A model generated the notes under the pieces. The model saw nothing but the letters and a program-made list of their open reading frames with translations, ran no database searches and was not told where the DNA came from. 64,000 bases of DNA from Scandinavium vulneris_A (GTDB lineage: Bacteria; Pseudomonadota; Gammaproteobacteria; Enterobacterales; Enterobacteriaceae): positions 1,652,347-1,716,346 of the forward strand of contig JBKGRZ010000001.1 of assembly GCA_046518185.1 (NCBI GenBank). The letters run 5' to 3'. The position numbers were made by a program, and so were the translations under genes. Each line of letters begins with the position of its first letter. Within the stretch, counting starts at the first letter, position 1. Of this stretch, positions 7,913 through 16,768 are shown one piece after another.

Positions 7913-8464
7913 ATGAGCAGCCCTGAATCCCTCGTGACCCCAACGCCTGAGCACCTTCCCGTCGCGTTTAACGTCAACGGCAAACGTTATCAGCTGGAGG
8001 TCGACACCCGCACCACGCTGCTGGATGCGCTGCGTGAAAATCTGCACCTGACCGGCAGCAAAAAAGGCTGCGATCATGGCCAATGCGGAGCCTGCACCGT
8101 ACTGGTCAATGGCCGCAGGCTAAACGCCTGCCTGACGCTGGCGGTGATGCATCAGGATGCCGACATCACCACCATTGAAGGTTTGGGCACGCCCGATAAT
8201 CTCCATCCGATGCAGGCCGCCTTTATCGAACATGATGGCTACCAGTGTGGTTACTGCACCCCGGGGCAAATCTGTTCCTCGGTGGGGATGGTACAGGAGA
8301 TCAAAGACGGCATTCCCAGCCATGTCACGCTCGACCTGGTTTCCCCCCCAGAGATGACCGCCGAAGAAATTCGCGAGCGGATGAGCGGCAATATCTGCCG
8401 CTGCGGGGCTTATGCCAACATGCTCGCCGCCATTGAAGACGCCGCCGGGGAGTTGAAACCATGA
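7913..8464 (+). CDS. paoA: Aldehyde dehydrogenase 2Fe-2S subunit without Tat signal
   Basis: The 183-residue protein matches E. coli PaoA (YagT) from VNGKRYQLEVDTRTTLLDALRENLHL onward. It has the plant-type ferredoxin cysteines (CDHGQCGACT ... C) and the second cluster (CGYCTPGQ ... CRCG). PaoA is the electron-transfer subunit of the molybdenum-dependent aromatic aldehyde dehydrogenase PaoABC. Unlike E. coli PaoA, which starts with a twin-arginine signal peptide, this one has only a short N-terminal tail without an RR motif, so the complex should stay in the cytoplasm. The ATG at 7913 follows GGAGG with six-base spacing; the upstream extension also lacks RR. It overlaps paoB by ATGA. Confidence 0.9.
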   Translation: MSSPESLVTPTPEHLPVAFNVNGKRYQLEVDTRTTLLDALRENLHLTGSKKGCDHGQCGACTVLVNGRRLNACLTLAVMHQDADITTIEGLGTPDNLHPMQAAFIEHDGYQCGYCTPGQICSSVGMVQEIKDGIPSHVTLDLVSPPEMTAEEIRERMSGNICRCGAYANMLAAIEDAAGELKP

Positions 8465-9411
8465 AAGCTTTTACCTATGAACGCGTCAAAACGCCAGCGG
8501 AAGCGGCGGCCAGCGCACGGCGTATCGCCGGGGCAAAATTTATCGCCGGTGGCACCAATCTGCTCGACCTGATGAAGCTGGAAATTGAGACACCCACGCA
8601 TCTGATTGACGTTAATGGCCTTGGGCTGGACCGGATTGAAGCCACCTCCGAAGGCGGGTTACGCATCGGCGCTCTGGTACGTAATACCGACCTGGCCGCC
8701 GCGCCACCGATCCGTCGCGACTATGCGGTGCTCTCCAGAGCGCTGCTCGCCGGGGCGTCGGGTCAGTTACGCAATCAGGCCACCACCGCGGGCAATCTTC
8801 TCCAGCGCACGCGGTGCCCCTATTTTTACGACCCCAACCAGCCATGCAATAAGCGCTCTCCTGGCAGCGGGTGTGCCGCACTTGACGGGTTCAGCCGCCA
8901 GCACGCGGTAGTCGGCGGGAGTGACGCCTGTATCGCCACCCACCCCAGTGATATGGCGGTCGCTATGCGGGTGCTGGATGCGGTGGTCGAAACCGTGAGC
9001 CCGGACGGCGCTGAGCGAAAAATCCCCCTCGCCGACTTTTACCTGACGCCGGGTTCAACGCCCCATCAGGAAACGGTGCTTCAACCGGGCGAACTGATTG
9101 TCGCGGTGACGCTGCCCGCTCCCACCGGAGGAACGCACATTTATCGTAAAGTGCGCGACCGCGCCTCCTATGCTTTTGCCCTGGTGTCAGTGGCCGCCAT
9201 CGTGCAGCCGGACGGCAGTGGCCGCGTAGCATTGGGCGGCGTTGCCCCTAAACCCTGGCGGCTTGACGAGGCGGATGCGGCTATCCCGCAGGGGCCGCAG
9301 GCGGTGTATGACAGGTTGTTCGCCAGCGCGCATCCCACCGCTGAAAATGCATTCAAGCTCATTCTGGCGAAGCGCACGCTCGCCTCAGTGCTGACCGAAG
9401 CGAGGGCCTGA
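8461..9411 (+). CDS. paoB: Aldehyde dehydrogenase FAD subunit
   Basis: The 316-residue protein has the FAD-binding motif of the xanthine oxidase family (KFIAGGTNLLDLMK, about residues 27-40, and TTAGNLLQRTRCPYF, about 108-122). The cysteine set CPYFYDP.QPC...GSGC is the additional 4Fe-4S site seen in PaoB and related subunits. It passes electrons between FAD and the iron-sulfur chain of PaoA. Start overlaps paoA; paoC follows after 3 bp. Confidence 0.92.
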   Translation: MKAFTYERVKTPAEAAASARRIAGAKFIAGGTNLLDLMKLEIETPTHLIDVNGLGLDRIEATSEGGLRIGALVRNTDLAAAPPIRRDYAVLSRALLAGASGQLRNQATTAGNLLQRTRCPYFYDPNQPCNKRSPGSGCAALDGFSRQHAVVGGSDACIATHPSDMAVAMRVLDAVVETVSPDGAERKIPLADFYLTPGSTPHQETVLQPGELIVAVTLPAPTGGTHIYRKVRDRASYAFALVSVAAIVQPDGSGRVALGGVAPKPWRLDEADAAIPQGPQAVYDRLFASAHPTAENAFKLILAKRTLASVLTEARA

Positions 9412-9414
9412 CAG

Positions 9415-11613
9415 ATGAAATTTGATAAACCGGCAGGTGAAAATCCTATCGATCGACTCACCGTAGTGGGCCGCCCGCACGACAGAATTGATGGTCCGTT
9501 AAAAACCACCGGCACGGCTCACTACGCCTATGAATGGCATGATAAAGCCGATGACGTGGCCTACGGCTATGTCGTCGGGTCCGCCATTGCGAAGGGACGT
9601 ATCACCACCCTGAACATGCAGGCGGCACAACAAGCGCCTGGCGTGCTGGGGGTGATCACCGCCGACAACGCCGGGCCGTTGGATAAAGGCGAGAGAAACA
9701 CCGCCATGCTGCTCGGCGGCCCGGTAATTGAACACTACCATCAGGCCATCGCCCTGGTGGTGGCCGACACCTTTGAGCAGGCGCGCGCCGCCGCCGGACT
9801 GGTGCAGGTAGAGTATCAGCGCGAGCCGGGAGAGTACTCACTGGCGCAGGCGAAACCCGGCGTCACCACGCCCCCCGAAGACACGCCGGATAAAAACGTC
9901 GGTGATTTTGACGCGGCCTGGTCTGCGGCTGCGGTGAAACTCGAAGCCACCTATACCACGCCAGACCAGAGTCATATCGCGATGGAGCCTCATGCCTCAA
10001 TGGCGGTCTGGGAAGGCGACACGCTCACACTCTGGACCTCAAACCAGATGATTGACTGGTGTCGAACCGATTTGGCGAAAACCCTTAAGTTGGCGAAAGA
10101 AAAGATCCGCATCATTTCCCCCTACATCGGCGGTGGCTTTGGCGGGAAACTGTTTTTGCGGAGCGACGCGCTGCTGGCGGCGCTCGCTGCCCGGGCGGTG
10201 AAGCGCCCGGTGAAAGTAATGCTACCCCGCCCGCTTATCGCCAATAACACCACCCATCGTCTGGCGACCCTTCAGCACATCCGGCTCGGCAGCGACAGCC
10301 ACGGTAAAATTACGGCCATCGCCCATGATAGCTGGTCCGGTAATTTGCCGGGCGGCCCCCCGGAGACGGCGGTTCAGCAAACCGAGCTGCTGTATGCCGG
10401 GGCTAATCGCCATACCGGTCTGCGGCTTGCCACGCTCAGCCTGCCGGAAGGCAATGCAATGCGTGCCCCGGGTGAGGCGCCAGGATTAATGGCGCTGGAA
10501 ATTGCCATCGATGAACTCGCCGAGAAAGCGGGCATCGATCCGGTTGAGTTTCGCATTCTGAACGATACTCAGGTTGATCCGGCCGATCCCAGCCGTCCTT
10601 TTTCACGCCGTCAGTTAATCGAATGCCTGCGTACCGGTGCGCATCATTTTGGCTGGAAGCGGCGAAATCCCGTTCCCGCGCAGGTTCGCGATGGGCGCTG
10701 GCTGGTGGGTTACGGCGTGGCGGCGGGGTTTCGCAACAACCTGCTGGCCCCCTCCGGGGCGCGCGTGCATCTCGACGCCAACGGCAATATCACCGTGGAA
10801 ACCGATATGACGGATATCGGCACCGGCAGCTATACGATAATTGCCCAAACGGCCGCAGAAATGCTTGGCGTGCCGATGGCGAACATTGAGGTCAAACTCG
10901 GCGATTCGCACTTCCCGGTCTCCGCCGGTTCCGGTGGACAATGGGGGGCCAACACCTCGACCGCCGGGGTCTACGCCGCCTGCGTCAAACTGCGAGAAGC
11001 AATAGCCCACGCGCTGGGGTTTGACCCAAACCAGGCGACATTTTCCGAGGGGAAAATCAGGGATGCAACGCACAGCGTCCCGCTGACGGATGCCGCGAAA
11101 GGCGGCACCTTGACCGTGGAAGATACTATCGAATTTGGCGATCTCGATGAGCAGTATCAGCAGTCGACCTTCGCCGGGCACTTTGTCGAAGTCGGGGTGG
11201 ATGTCGCCACCGGGGAAGTTCGCGTCCGGCGGATGCTGGCGGTGTGTGCCGCAGGCCGCATTCTTAATCCGAAAACCGCCCGCAGCCAGGTTATCGGCGC
11301 GATGACCATGGGGCTTGGCGGAGCACTGATGGAGGAGCTGGCGGTCGATAGCCGTCTGGGCTATTTCGTCAATCACGATATGGCGGGCTATGAAGTGCCG
11401 GTTCATGCCGACGTCCCGCAGCAGGAGGTGATATTCCTCGAGGATACCGATCCGATCTCTTCCCCGATGAAAGCCAAAGGGGTGGGCGAATTGGGGTTGT
11501 GCGGCGTTAGCGCGGCGATCGCCAATGCGATTTATAACGCGACGGGAGCCAGAGTGCGTGATTATCCCGTCACGCTGGATAAATTGCTCCACGCCCTGCC
11601 GGACGTGAGCTAA
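9415..11613 (+). CDS. paoC: Aldehyde dehydrogenase molybdenum-cofactor subunit
   Basis: The 732-residue protein is the catalytic subunit of the xanthine-oxidase family. It has the PYIGGGFGGK segment (about residues 235-244), the cofactor-binding MRAPGEAPG segment, the SGGQWGANTSTAG stretch and the C-terminal GVGELGLCG, whose Glu is the base that activates the Mo-OH ligand. It oxidises aldehydes, in E. coli preferably aromatic ones, to acids using the molybdopterin cytosine dinucleotide cofactor. It sits inside the paoABCD-mocA operon. The actual substrate in this organism cannot be read from the sequence. Confidence 0.92.
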   Translation: MKFDKPAGENPIDRLTVVGRPHDRIDGPLKTTGTAHYAYEWHDKADDVAYGYVVGSAIAKGRITTLNMQAAQQAPGVLGVITADNAGPLDKGERNTAMLLGGPVIEHYHQAIALVVADTFEQARAAAGLVQVEYQREPGEYSLAQAKPGVTTPPEDTPDKNVGDFDAAWSAAAVKLEATYTTPDQSHIAMEPHASMAVWEGDTLTLWTSNQMIDWCRTDLAKTLKLAKEKIRIISPYIGGGFGGKLFLRSDALLAALAARAVKRPVKVMLPRPLIANNTTHRLATLQHIRLGSDSHGKITAIAHDSWSGNLPGGPPETAVQQTELLYAGANRHTGLRLATLSLPEGNAMRAPGEAPGLMALEIAIDELAEKAGIDPVEFRILNDTQVDPADPSRPFSRRQLIECLRTGAHHFGWKRRNPVPAQVRDGRWLVGYGVAAGFRNNLLAPSGARVHLDANGNITVETDMTDIGTGSYTIIAQTAAEMLGVPMANIEVKLGDSHFPVSAGSGGQWGANTSTAGVYAACVKLREAIAHALGFDPNQATFSEGKIRDATHSVPLTDAAKGGTLTVEDTIEFGDLDEQYQQSTFAGHFVEVGVDVATGEVRVRRMLAVCAAGRILNPKTARSQVIGAMTMGLGGALMEELAVDSRLGYFVNHDMAGYEVPVHADVPQQEVIFLEDTDPISSPMKAKGVGELGLCGVSAAIANAIYNATGARVRDYPVTLDKLLHALPDVS

Positions 11614-11622
11614 GGAGCCGCC

Positions 11623-12564
11623 ATGCACAATGCTTCGCTGCTCGACAGCCCTGAAAACCGCCTGTTGCAGCCCGAACCGGCGTGTCTGACCGACGACAGC
11701 CGGGACGTTTTACGCTTCGCGGTGGAAGCGCTGACCTCGGGGATGCGGGCGGCCCTGGTCACCCTGGTCGACATTCACGGGGGCGCGGCGCGGCCCTTAG
11801 GCGCGCAGATGGCGGTGCGCGAGGATGGCCGTTACTGCGGATTTGTTTCCGGCGGCTGTGTGGAAAGCGCGGCCGCTTTTGAAGCGATGAAAGCCATCGC
11901 CGCCGGAGAGGACCGCCGGGTGTGCTATGGGGCGGGCTCGCCGTGGTTCGATATCGTCCTGCCCTGCGGGGGCGGCATAACCCTGAGCATTCATGTTTTG
12001 CGTTCTTATCAGCCGCTGCTGGCGGTGCTCAACAGCCTTGAACGGCGTCAGCCCTGTGGATTGCGTTACGATCCCCGAACCCAGACGCTACGCAGCCTCC
12101 CGGCCCGGCCACGAACGGGCTGGCGTGATGACGGCTTTGAGGTGGGGTATCGGCCCGATGTACAGGTGCTGGTGTGTGGGCGCTCGGTTGAAGCGCAGAT
12201 GACCGCCTCGTTGGCACAGGCCGCTGGCTTTGCGGTCCACCTCGGTGAGAGGTTCCCTCCGGTTGATGCCGGGATAATGGATGCCGACACCGCGGTGGTG
12301 CTGCTCTGGCATGATTTGCAGCGGGAACTACCGTTGTTGCAGGCCGCCCGGGAGGCCGCGCCGTTTTACATCGGGGCGCTCGGCAGCCATCGCACCCACA
12401 GCCAGCGGGTGCAAAAACTGAAGGCGTTGGGCTGGCGTGCGGATGAAATCGCGCAGATCAAAGCCCCGATTGGCATCTTCCCGAAAGCCCGCGATGCGCG
12501 TTCGCTGGCGCTGTCGGTGCTGGCGGATGTGGCAGCGGCGCGCCTCGCGTCAGGAGAGGCGTAG
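11623..12564 (+). CDS. paoD: XdhC-family molybdenum cofactor chaperone
   Basis: The 313-residue protein has an N-terminal XdhC/CoxI domain (GAQMAVREDGRYCGFVSGGCVESAA, about residues 65-90) and a C-terminal Rossmann-like domain (VLVCGRSVEAQMTASLAQAAGF; IGALGSHRTHSQR). PaoD binds the cytosine-dinucleotide form of the molybdenum cofactor, promotes its sulfuration and inserts it into PaoC. Position directly after paoC and overlap with the cytidylyltransferase gene support this role. Confidence 0.9.
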   Translation: MHNASLLDSPENRLLQPEPACLTDDSRDVLRFAVEALTSGMRAALVTLVDIHGGAARPLGAQMAVREDGRYCGFVSGGCVESAAAFEAMKAIAAGEDRRVCYGAGSPWFDIVLPCGGGITLSIHVLRSYQPLLAVLNSLERRQPCGLRYDPRTQTLRSLPARPRTGWRDDGFEVGYRPDVQVLVCGRSVEAQMTASLAQAAGFAVHLGERFPPVDAGIMDADTAVVLLWHDLQRELPLLQAAREAAPFYIGALGSHRTHSQRVQKLKALGWRADEIAQIKAPIGIFPKARDARSLALSVLADVAAARLASGEA

Positions 12565-13115
12565 TGTCCTCCCCGGTGGTGATTATTCTCGCCGCAGGAC
12601 GCGGAGAACGCTTTCTGGCCTCCGGGGCGACAACCCACAAGCTGGATGCCCGGTTAGGCACCCAGTCCGTCCTCAGCCACGTTATCCGGGCGGCAGAGGC
12701 CAGCGGGCTTGGCTGGCATATCGTCCGTCCGGAAGGCGGCACGCAGGGAATGGGGGAATCGATTTCGCTCGGCGTGTGCGCCACGGCCCACGCCTCCGGC
12801 TGGTTGATCCTGCCCGCTGACCTGCCCTTGATTCAACCGGCTACCCTGCAACGCGTGGCCGAAGGCTTGTCCGACAAACCGCTGGTCGTGCCCCATTACG
12901 CCCAGCAGCAAGGCCATCCGGTGGGATTTAGTCGCGCGTATCAGGCACAGTTGCGGGCACTCTCTGGCGAGACCGGGGCCAGGGAAATTGTGCAACGCGC
13001 CCGTCAACGAGGCGAGGTGAAGGATCTTGCCCTTGCCGATTACGGCATGGTGCATGACATCGACACCCTGAGCGATTTGCAATGGGCTCAAACGTTGATA
13101 AATAAATCTAATTAA
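12564..13115 (+). CDS. mocA: Molybdenum cofactor cytidylyltransferase (MocA-like)
   Basis: The 183-residue protein starts VVIILAAGRGERFL, the nucleotide-binding loop of MobA/MocA-type transferases, and has the LPADLPL motif (about residues 86-92) and the DIDT motif near the end. It should join CTP to molybdopterin to make the cytosine-dinucleotide cofactor that PaoC needs. Start is GTG, overlapping the paoD stop (TAGTG). In E. coli mocA is not in the pao operon; here it is the fifth gene, making a self-contained unit. A MobA-type GTP specificity is less likely because the neighbours need the CMP form. Confidence 0.85.
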   Translation: MSSPVVIILAAGRGERFLASGATTHKLDARLGTQSVLSHVIRAAEASGLGWHIVRPEGGTQGMGESISLGVCATAHASGWLILPADLPLIQPATLQRVAEGLSDKPLVVPHYAQQQGHPVGFSRAYQAQLRALSGETGAREIVQRARQRGEVKDLALADYGMVHDIDTLSDLQWAQTLINKSN

Positions 13116-13198
13116 TAAGCCTGGCATGATCCCTATCTGAATAAGGTATCCCCCCCTATTTCAACTCAACTTTTCGCATCCCATTAATCTATCCCCGA

Positions 13199-13228
13199 GG
13201 CTCGATGAGTATTTTATCGAGCCTTTTT
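13199..13228 (+). terminator. Intrinsic terminator of the pao-mocA operon
   Basis: GGCTCGAT (13199-13206) and ATCGAGCC (13216-13223) form a perfect 8-bp stem, followed by five T. Confidence 0.85.
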
Positions 13229-13279
13229 ACATCGTCACATAATGAAAACAAATAATTCACACGTTTATTTTTACATGAA

Positions 13280-13307
13280 TTGACAAATGAAACCGCGCTA
13301 ATAATTC
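13280..13307 (+). promoter_or_regulatory. Candidate sigma-70 promoter of the epimerase/nfr genes
   Basis: TTGACA at 13280-13285 is separated by 16 bp from TAATTC at 13302-13307, in an AT-rich gap 55 bp before the epimerase start. The match is by eye and untested. Confidence 0.4.
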
Positions 13308-13362
13308 ATTAAAATTTAACAAAGGTTCCCATCAGTAATTCTCCAACAGGACAAAAGTAAAG

Positions 13363-14469
13363 ATGAATAAAACAAAGCTGTTATGCGTGGTCGGTACGCG
13401 TCCTGAAGCGATAAAAATGGCACCCGTCATTATGGCACTGCAAAATGACAATGCCTTCGACGTCCGCGTCCTTGCTACCGCACAGCACCGGCATCTGTTG
13501 GATCAGGTCTTTAGCCTGTTTGGAATTGCCTATGATTACGATTTGGACGTAATGACACCGAATCAGACATTACCGGAGCTGACGGCAAAACTCATTACCG
13601 GGATTGATGCCGTACTGGACAGTTTCAAGCCTGATATGGTTATCGCCCAAGGCGATACCACGACGGTATTTACTGCCGCGCTGGCGGCATTTTATCGCAA
13701 AACACCTTTTGCCCATGTTGAAGCAGGTTTACGCAGTAATGATATTTATTCGCCCTTCCCTGAGGAAGGCAATCGTATACTTGCCGGACACCTGGCGGCA
13801 TTGCATTTTGCCCCCACCCACATGGCGCAGGATAATCTGATTCGCGAAGGGATTGGTGCCGATAAAATAGTGATGACTGGCAACACGGTCATCGATGCAT
13901 TACTTGAAACAGCAAAACAAGATGTCGAGCCTGGCTTTACGTTACCCGAAAATGGCAGAATGATTTTGGTGACCTCACATCGCCGGGAAAACTTTGGCGA
14001 ACCCTTGAAGCATATTTGCAATGCCCTGCGAAAAATCATCGCCAAATATGATGATGTTTGTATTGTATTCCCGGTGCATCCAAATCCGCACGTGCGGGAA
14101 ACGGTTTACGGTATTCTCGCCGAAAATGAACGCATTAAATTAATTAATCCACTGGGCTACGAGCAGTTTGTCAGCGCAATGAAACGCGCGCATCTGATCC
14201 TGACGGATTCAGGCGGCGTGCAGGAAGAAGCCCCTGCCCTGGGCAAACCGGTTCTGGTATTGCGTCAGGAAACAGAGCGCACCGCGGCGCTGATAGCGGG
14301 TGCGACCTGCCTGACCGGCACCGAGGAACAAAGCATCATTGATAACGTCTCGCGACTGCTTGATAGCCCTGAGGAATACAATCAGATGGTGATTGGGACG
14401 TCCCCTTACGGAGATGGTCACGCCAGTATCAAAATTGTTAACGCTATCAAAGCGTATTTCCATCGCTAG
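13363..14469 (+). CDS. WecB-like UDP-N-acetylglucosamine 2-epimerase
   Basis: The 368-residue protein is a non-hydrolysing UDP-GlcNAc 2-epimerase: VVGTRPEAIKMAP at the N-terminus, QGDTTTVFTAALAAFY, HVEAGLRSNDIYSPFPEEGNR, TSHRRENFG and LTDSGGVQEEAPALGKPVLVLR. It interconverts UDP-GlcNAc and UDP-ManNAc in the cytoplasm. It is well diverged from E. coli WecB and is not in an enterobacterial-common-antigen locus; instead it precedes nfrB by 55 bp, so it probably supplies the ManNAc precursor for the Nfr polysaccharide. Its DNA is visibly more AT-rich than the neighbouring pao genes, which suggests separate origin. A housekeeping wecB is expected elsewhere. Confidence 0.9.
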   Translation: MNKTKLLCVVGTRPEAIKMAPVIMALQNDNAFDVRVLATAQHRHLLDQVFSLFGIAYDYDLDVMTPNQTLPELTAKLITGIDAVLDSFKPDMVIAQGDTTTVFTAALAAFYRKTPFAHVEAGLRSNDIYSPFPEEGNRILAGHLAALHFAPTHMAQDNLIREGIGADKIVMTGNTVIDALLETAKQDVEPGFTLPENGRMILVTSHRRENFGEPLKHICNALRKIIAKYDDVCIVFPVHPNPHVRETVYGILAENERIKLINPLGYEQFVSAMKRAHLILTDSGGVQEEAPALGKPVLVLRQETERTAALIAGATCLTGTEEQSIIDNVSRLLDSPEEYNQMVIGTSPYGDGHASIKIVNAIKAYFHR

Positions 14470-14524
14470 CCACTCCTGCGCAGAACAATCTCTCTGTTAA
14501 ATATCAATCATTGCTGGTGAAATA

Positions 14525-16768
14525 ATGAGCGGGTTCATAGACGTTTTTTCAACTTACCTGTATGGACTCAAGATGGTTGCAATTGCATTGGCAATCATGA
14601 TGCTGATCAGTGGATTAGATGATTTATTCATCGATATCATCTACTGGTTCCGCCGCATGGTCCGGGCGGTCACCGTTTACCGTCGCCATCCGCATATGGA
14701 CTATCGCGCCCTCTATCAGCCAGATGAAAAGCCCCTGGCGATTATGGTGCCGGCCTGGAATGAGACGGGGGTTATCGGCAACATGGCCGAGCTGGCGGCC
14801 ATGACGCTGGATTATGAGAACTACCATATTTTTGTCGGCACCTATCCCAACGATCCGGATACTCAACGCGATGTGGATGAAGTCTGTGCCCGTTTTCCTA
14901 ACGTACATAAAGTCGTCTGCGCGCGCCCTGGCCCCACCAGTAAAGCGGACTGCCTGAATAATATTCTCGATGCAATTACCCAATTTGAACGCAGCGCAAA
15001 CTTCACCTTCGCCGGATTTATTCTGCATGATGCCGAAGATGTTATTTCGCCGATGGAACTACGCCTGTTTAATTATCTGGTCGATAGAAAGGACCTGATT
15101 CAAATTCCGGTCTACCCGTTCGAACGCGAATGGCATCATTTCACCAGCATGTCTTACATTGATGAGTTCGCCGAGCTGCACGGCAAAGACGTCCCGGTTC
15201 GTGAGGCCATCGCCGGGCAGGTGCCTAGCGCGGGCGTCGGCACCTGCTTCAGCCGTCGCGCGGTCATGGCGCTGCTGGCAGACGGGGACGGGATCGCGTT
15301 CGACGTGCAGAGTCTGACCGAAGATTACGACATCGGCTTTCGCCTGAAGGCGAAAGGCATGACGGAGGTTTTTGTCCGCTTCCCGGTGGTGGATGATTCC
15401 GCGCAGGCGAGAAAAGCGCGTAAGTTTCTGCAACGCAAACGATCATCGTCAGTTATCTGCGTGCGTGAATATTTCCCGGACACCTTCACCACCGCCATGC
15501 GTCAGAAATCTCGCTGGATAATCGGGATTGTGTTCCAGGGGTTTAAAACCCACCGCTGGACCCAAAGCCCGACGCTCAATTACTTCCTGTGGCGCGATCG
15601 CAAAGGGGCTATCAGCAACTTCCTGAGCTTCTTCGCGATGATCATCATGATCCAGTTGGTGCTGCTGCTTATCTACCAGCGCGTCTGGCCTGATGCCTGG
15701 CAGTTCCTGTCCATTTTCACCGGCGGCCCGTGGCTGGTGACGTTGCTGTGGTGCAACTTTGCCCTGATGGTGAACCGCATTCTGCAACGTGTGATTTTCG
15801 TGACCGTGTATTACGGATTGCCACAGGGGCTGCTGTCCATACTGCGCCTGTTTTGGGGCAATATGATCAACTTTATGGCCAACTGGCGCGCTCTGCGTCA
15901 GGTCATCCAGCATGGCGATCCGCGCCGCGTCGCATGGGATAAAACGACTCACGATTTCCCGAGCGTGACCGGTGAAAACCGTGCCCTGCGCCCGTTGGGG
16001 CAGATACTGCTTGAGCAGAACGTCATCAGCAACGAACAGCTAGAGCATGCGCTGACCCACCGTGTTATCGGCTTACGCCTGGGTGGATCATTGTTCATGC
16101 AGGGGCTGATTACGGCTGAACAATTAGCCGTTGCCCTGGCAGCGCAAAGTGGCGTCCAGATGGAATCTATCGACGCCTGGGACATTGCCCCCGAGCTTAT
16201 CGGCCAGATGTCTGCGGCGATTGCGCTGCGTTACGCGGTTCTGCCGCTGCGCAAAGAAGGCAAAACACTGACGGTGGCCAGCGAAGACGGGATCGATCCG
16301 GTCTCGTTGGCAGCGCTCGAACGCAAAATGGGCTGCAGCGTAAACTATGTCATCGTACCACGCGGCCAGGTCGTGACCGGGCTTCGTTACTGGTATGCCC
16401 GCCGTCGTGAAGTTGACGACCGCGCCTTGCTGAACGCCGCCGTCACTAAAGGCTGGTTAGACGCACAGCGCGCCGATGCACTGTGGCAGCAATTCGTTCC
16501 TTATCAACTGCTGTTTGCCGAAGTGTTAACCACCCTGGGACACATCAATCGCTCGTCGATGAGCGCCCTGCTGCTTCGCCACGAACGCAGTGAAAAACCG
16601 CTCGGTGAATTTTTAGTCTCTGAAGGAGTGGTCACACAGCAAACGCTCGATACGGTCCTGCAACGCCAGCAAGCGCTGCAGCTTTCGATGTCTTCGCTCC
16701 TCGAAAATGAAGGGCTGACCGACACCCAGCTGGCTGAACTGGCGCCCGAGCAGGAGCAACGCACATGA
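14525..16768 (+). CDS. nfrB: Membrane glycosyltransferase, phage N4 receptor system inner-membrane component
   Basis: The 747-residue protein has N-terminal membrane segments, a GT2 domain (DXD-like and ED motifs; QKSRW at about residue 330 is the QxxRW motif of processive synthases), further membrane segments (about 365-455) and a C-terminal MshEN-type region with two tandem motifs (RPLGQILLEQNVISNEQLEHAL and LRLGGSLFMQGLITAEQLAVAL, about 485-540). NfrB is reported to polymerise a surface glycan used by phage N4 and to be switched on by c-di-GMP through its MshEN domain. It overlaps nfrA by ATGA. Confidence 0.93.
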   Translation: MSGFIDVFSTYLYGLKMVAIALAIMMLISGLDDLFIDIIYWFRRMVRAVTVYRRHPHMDYRALYQPDEKPLAIMVPAWNETGVIGNMAELAAMTLDYENYHIFVGTYPNDPDTQRDVDEVCARFPNVHKVVCARPGPTSKADCLNNILDAITQFERSANFTFAGFILHDAEDVISPMELRLFNYLVDRKDLIQIPVYPFEREWHHFTSMSYIDEFAELHGKDVPVREAIAGQVPSAGVGTCFSRRAVMALLADGDGIAFDVQSLTEDYDIGFRLKAKGMTEVFVRFPVVDDSAQARKARKFLQRKRSSSVICVREYFPDTFTTAMRQKSRWIIGIVFQGFKTHRWTQSPTLNYFLWRDRKGAISNFLSFFAMIIMIQLVLLLIYQRVWPDAWQFLSIFTGGPWLVTLLWCNFALMVNRILQRVIFVTVYYGLPQGLLSILRLFWGNMINFMANWRALRQVIQHGDPRRVAWDKTTHDFPSVTGENRALRPLGQILLEQNVISNEQLEHALTHRVIGLRLGGSLFMQGLITAEQLAVALAAQSGVQMESIDAWDIAPELIGQMSAAIALRYAVLPLRKEGKTLTVASEDGIDPVSLAALERKMGCSVNYVIVPRGQVVTGLRYWYARRREVDDRALLNAAVTKGWLDAQRADALWQQFVPYQLLFAEVLTTLGHINRSSMSALLLRHERSEKPLGEFLVSEGVVTQQTLDTVLQRQQALQLSMSSLLENEGLTDTQLAELAPEQEQRT

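Noticed and set aside
10615..11628. 337-codon open frame on the minus strand opposite paoC
   Set aside because: It is a shadow of a GC-rich gene: no ribosome site, no domain, and paoC is fully conserved on the other strand.
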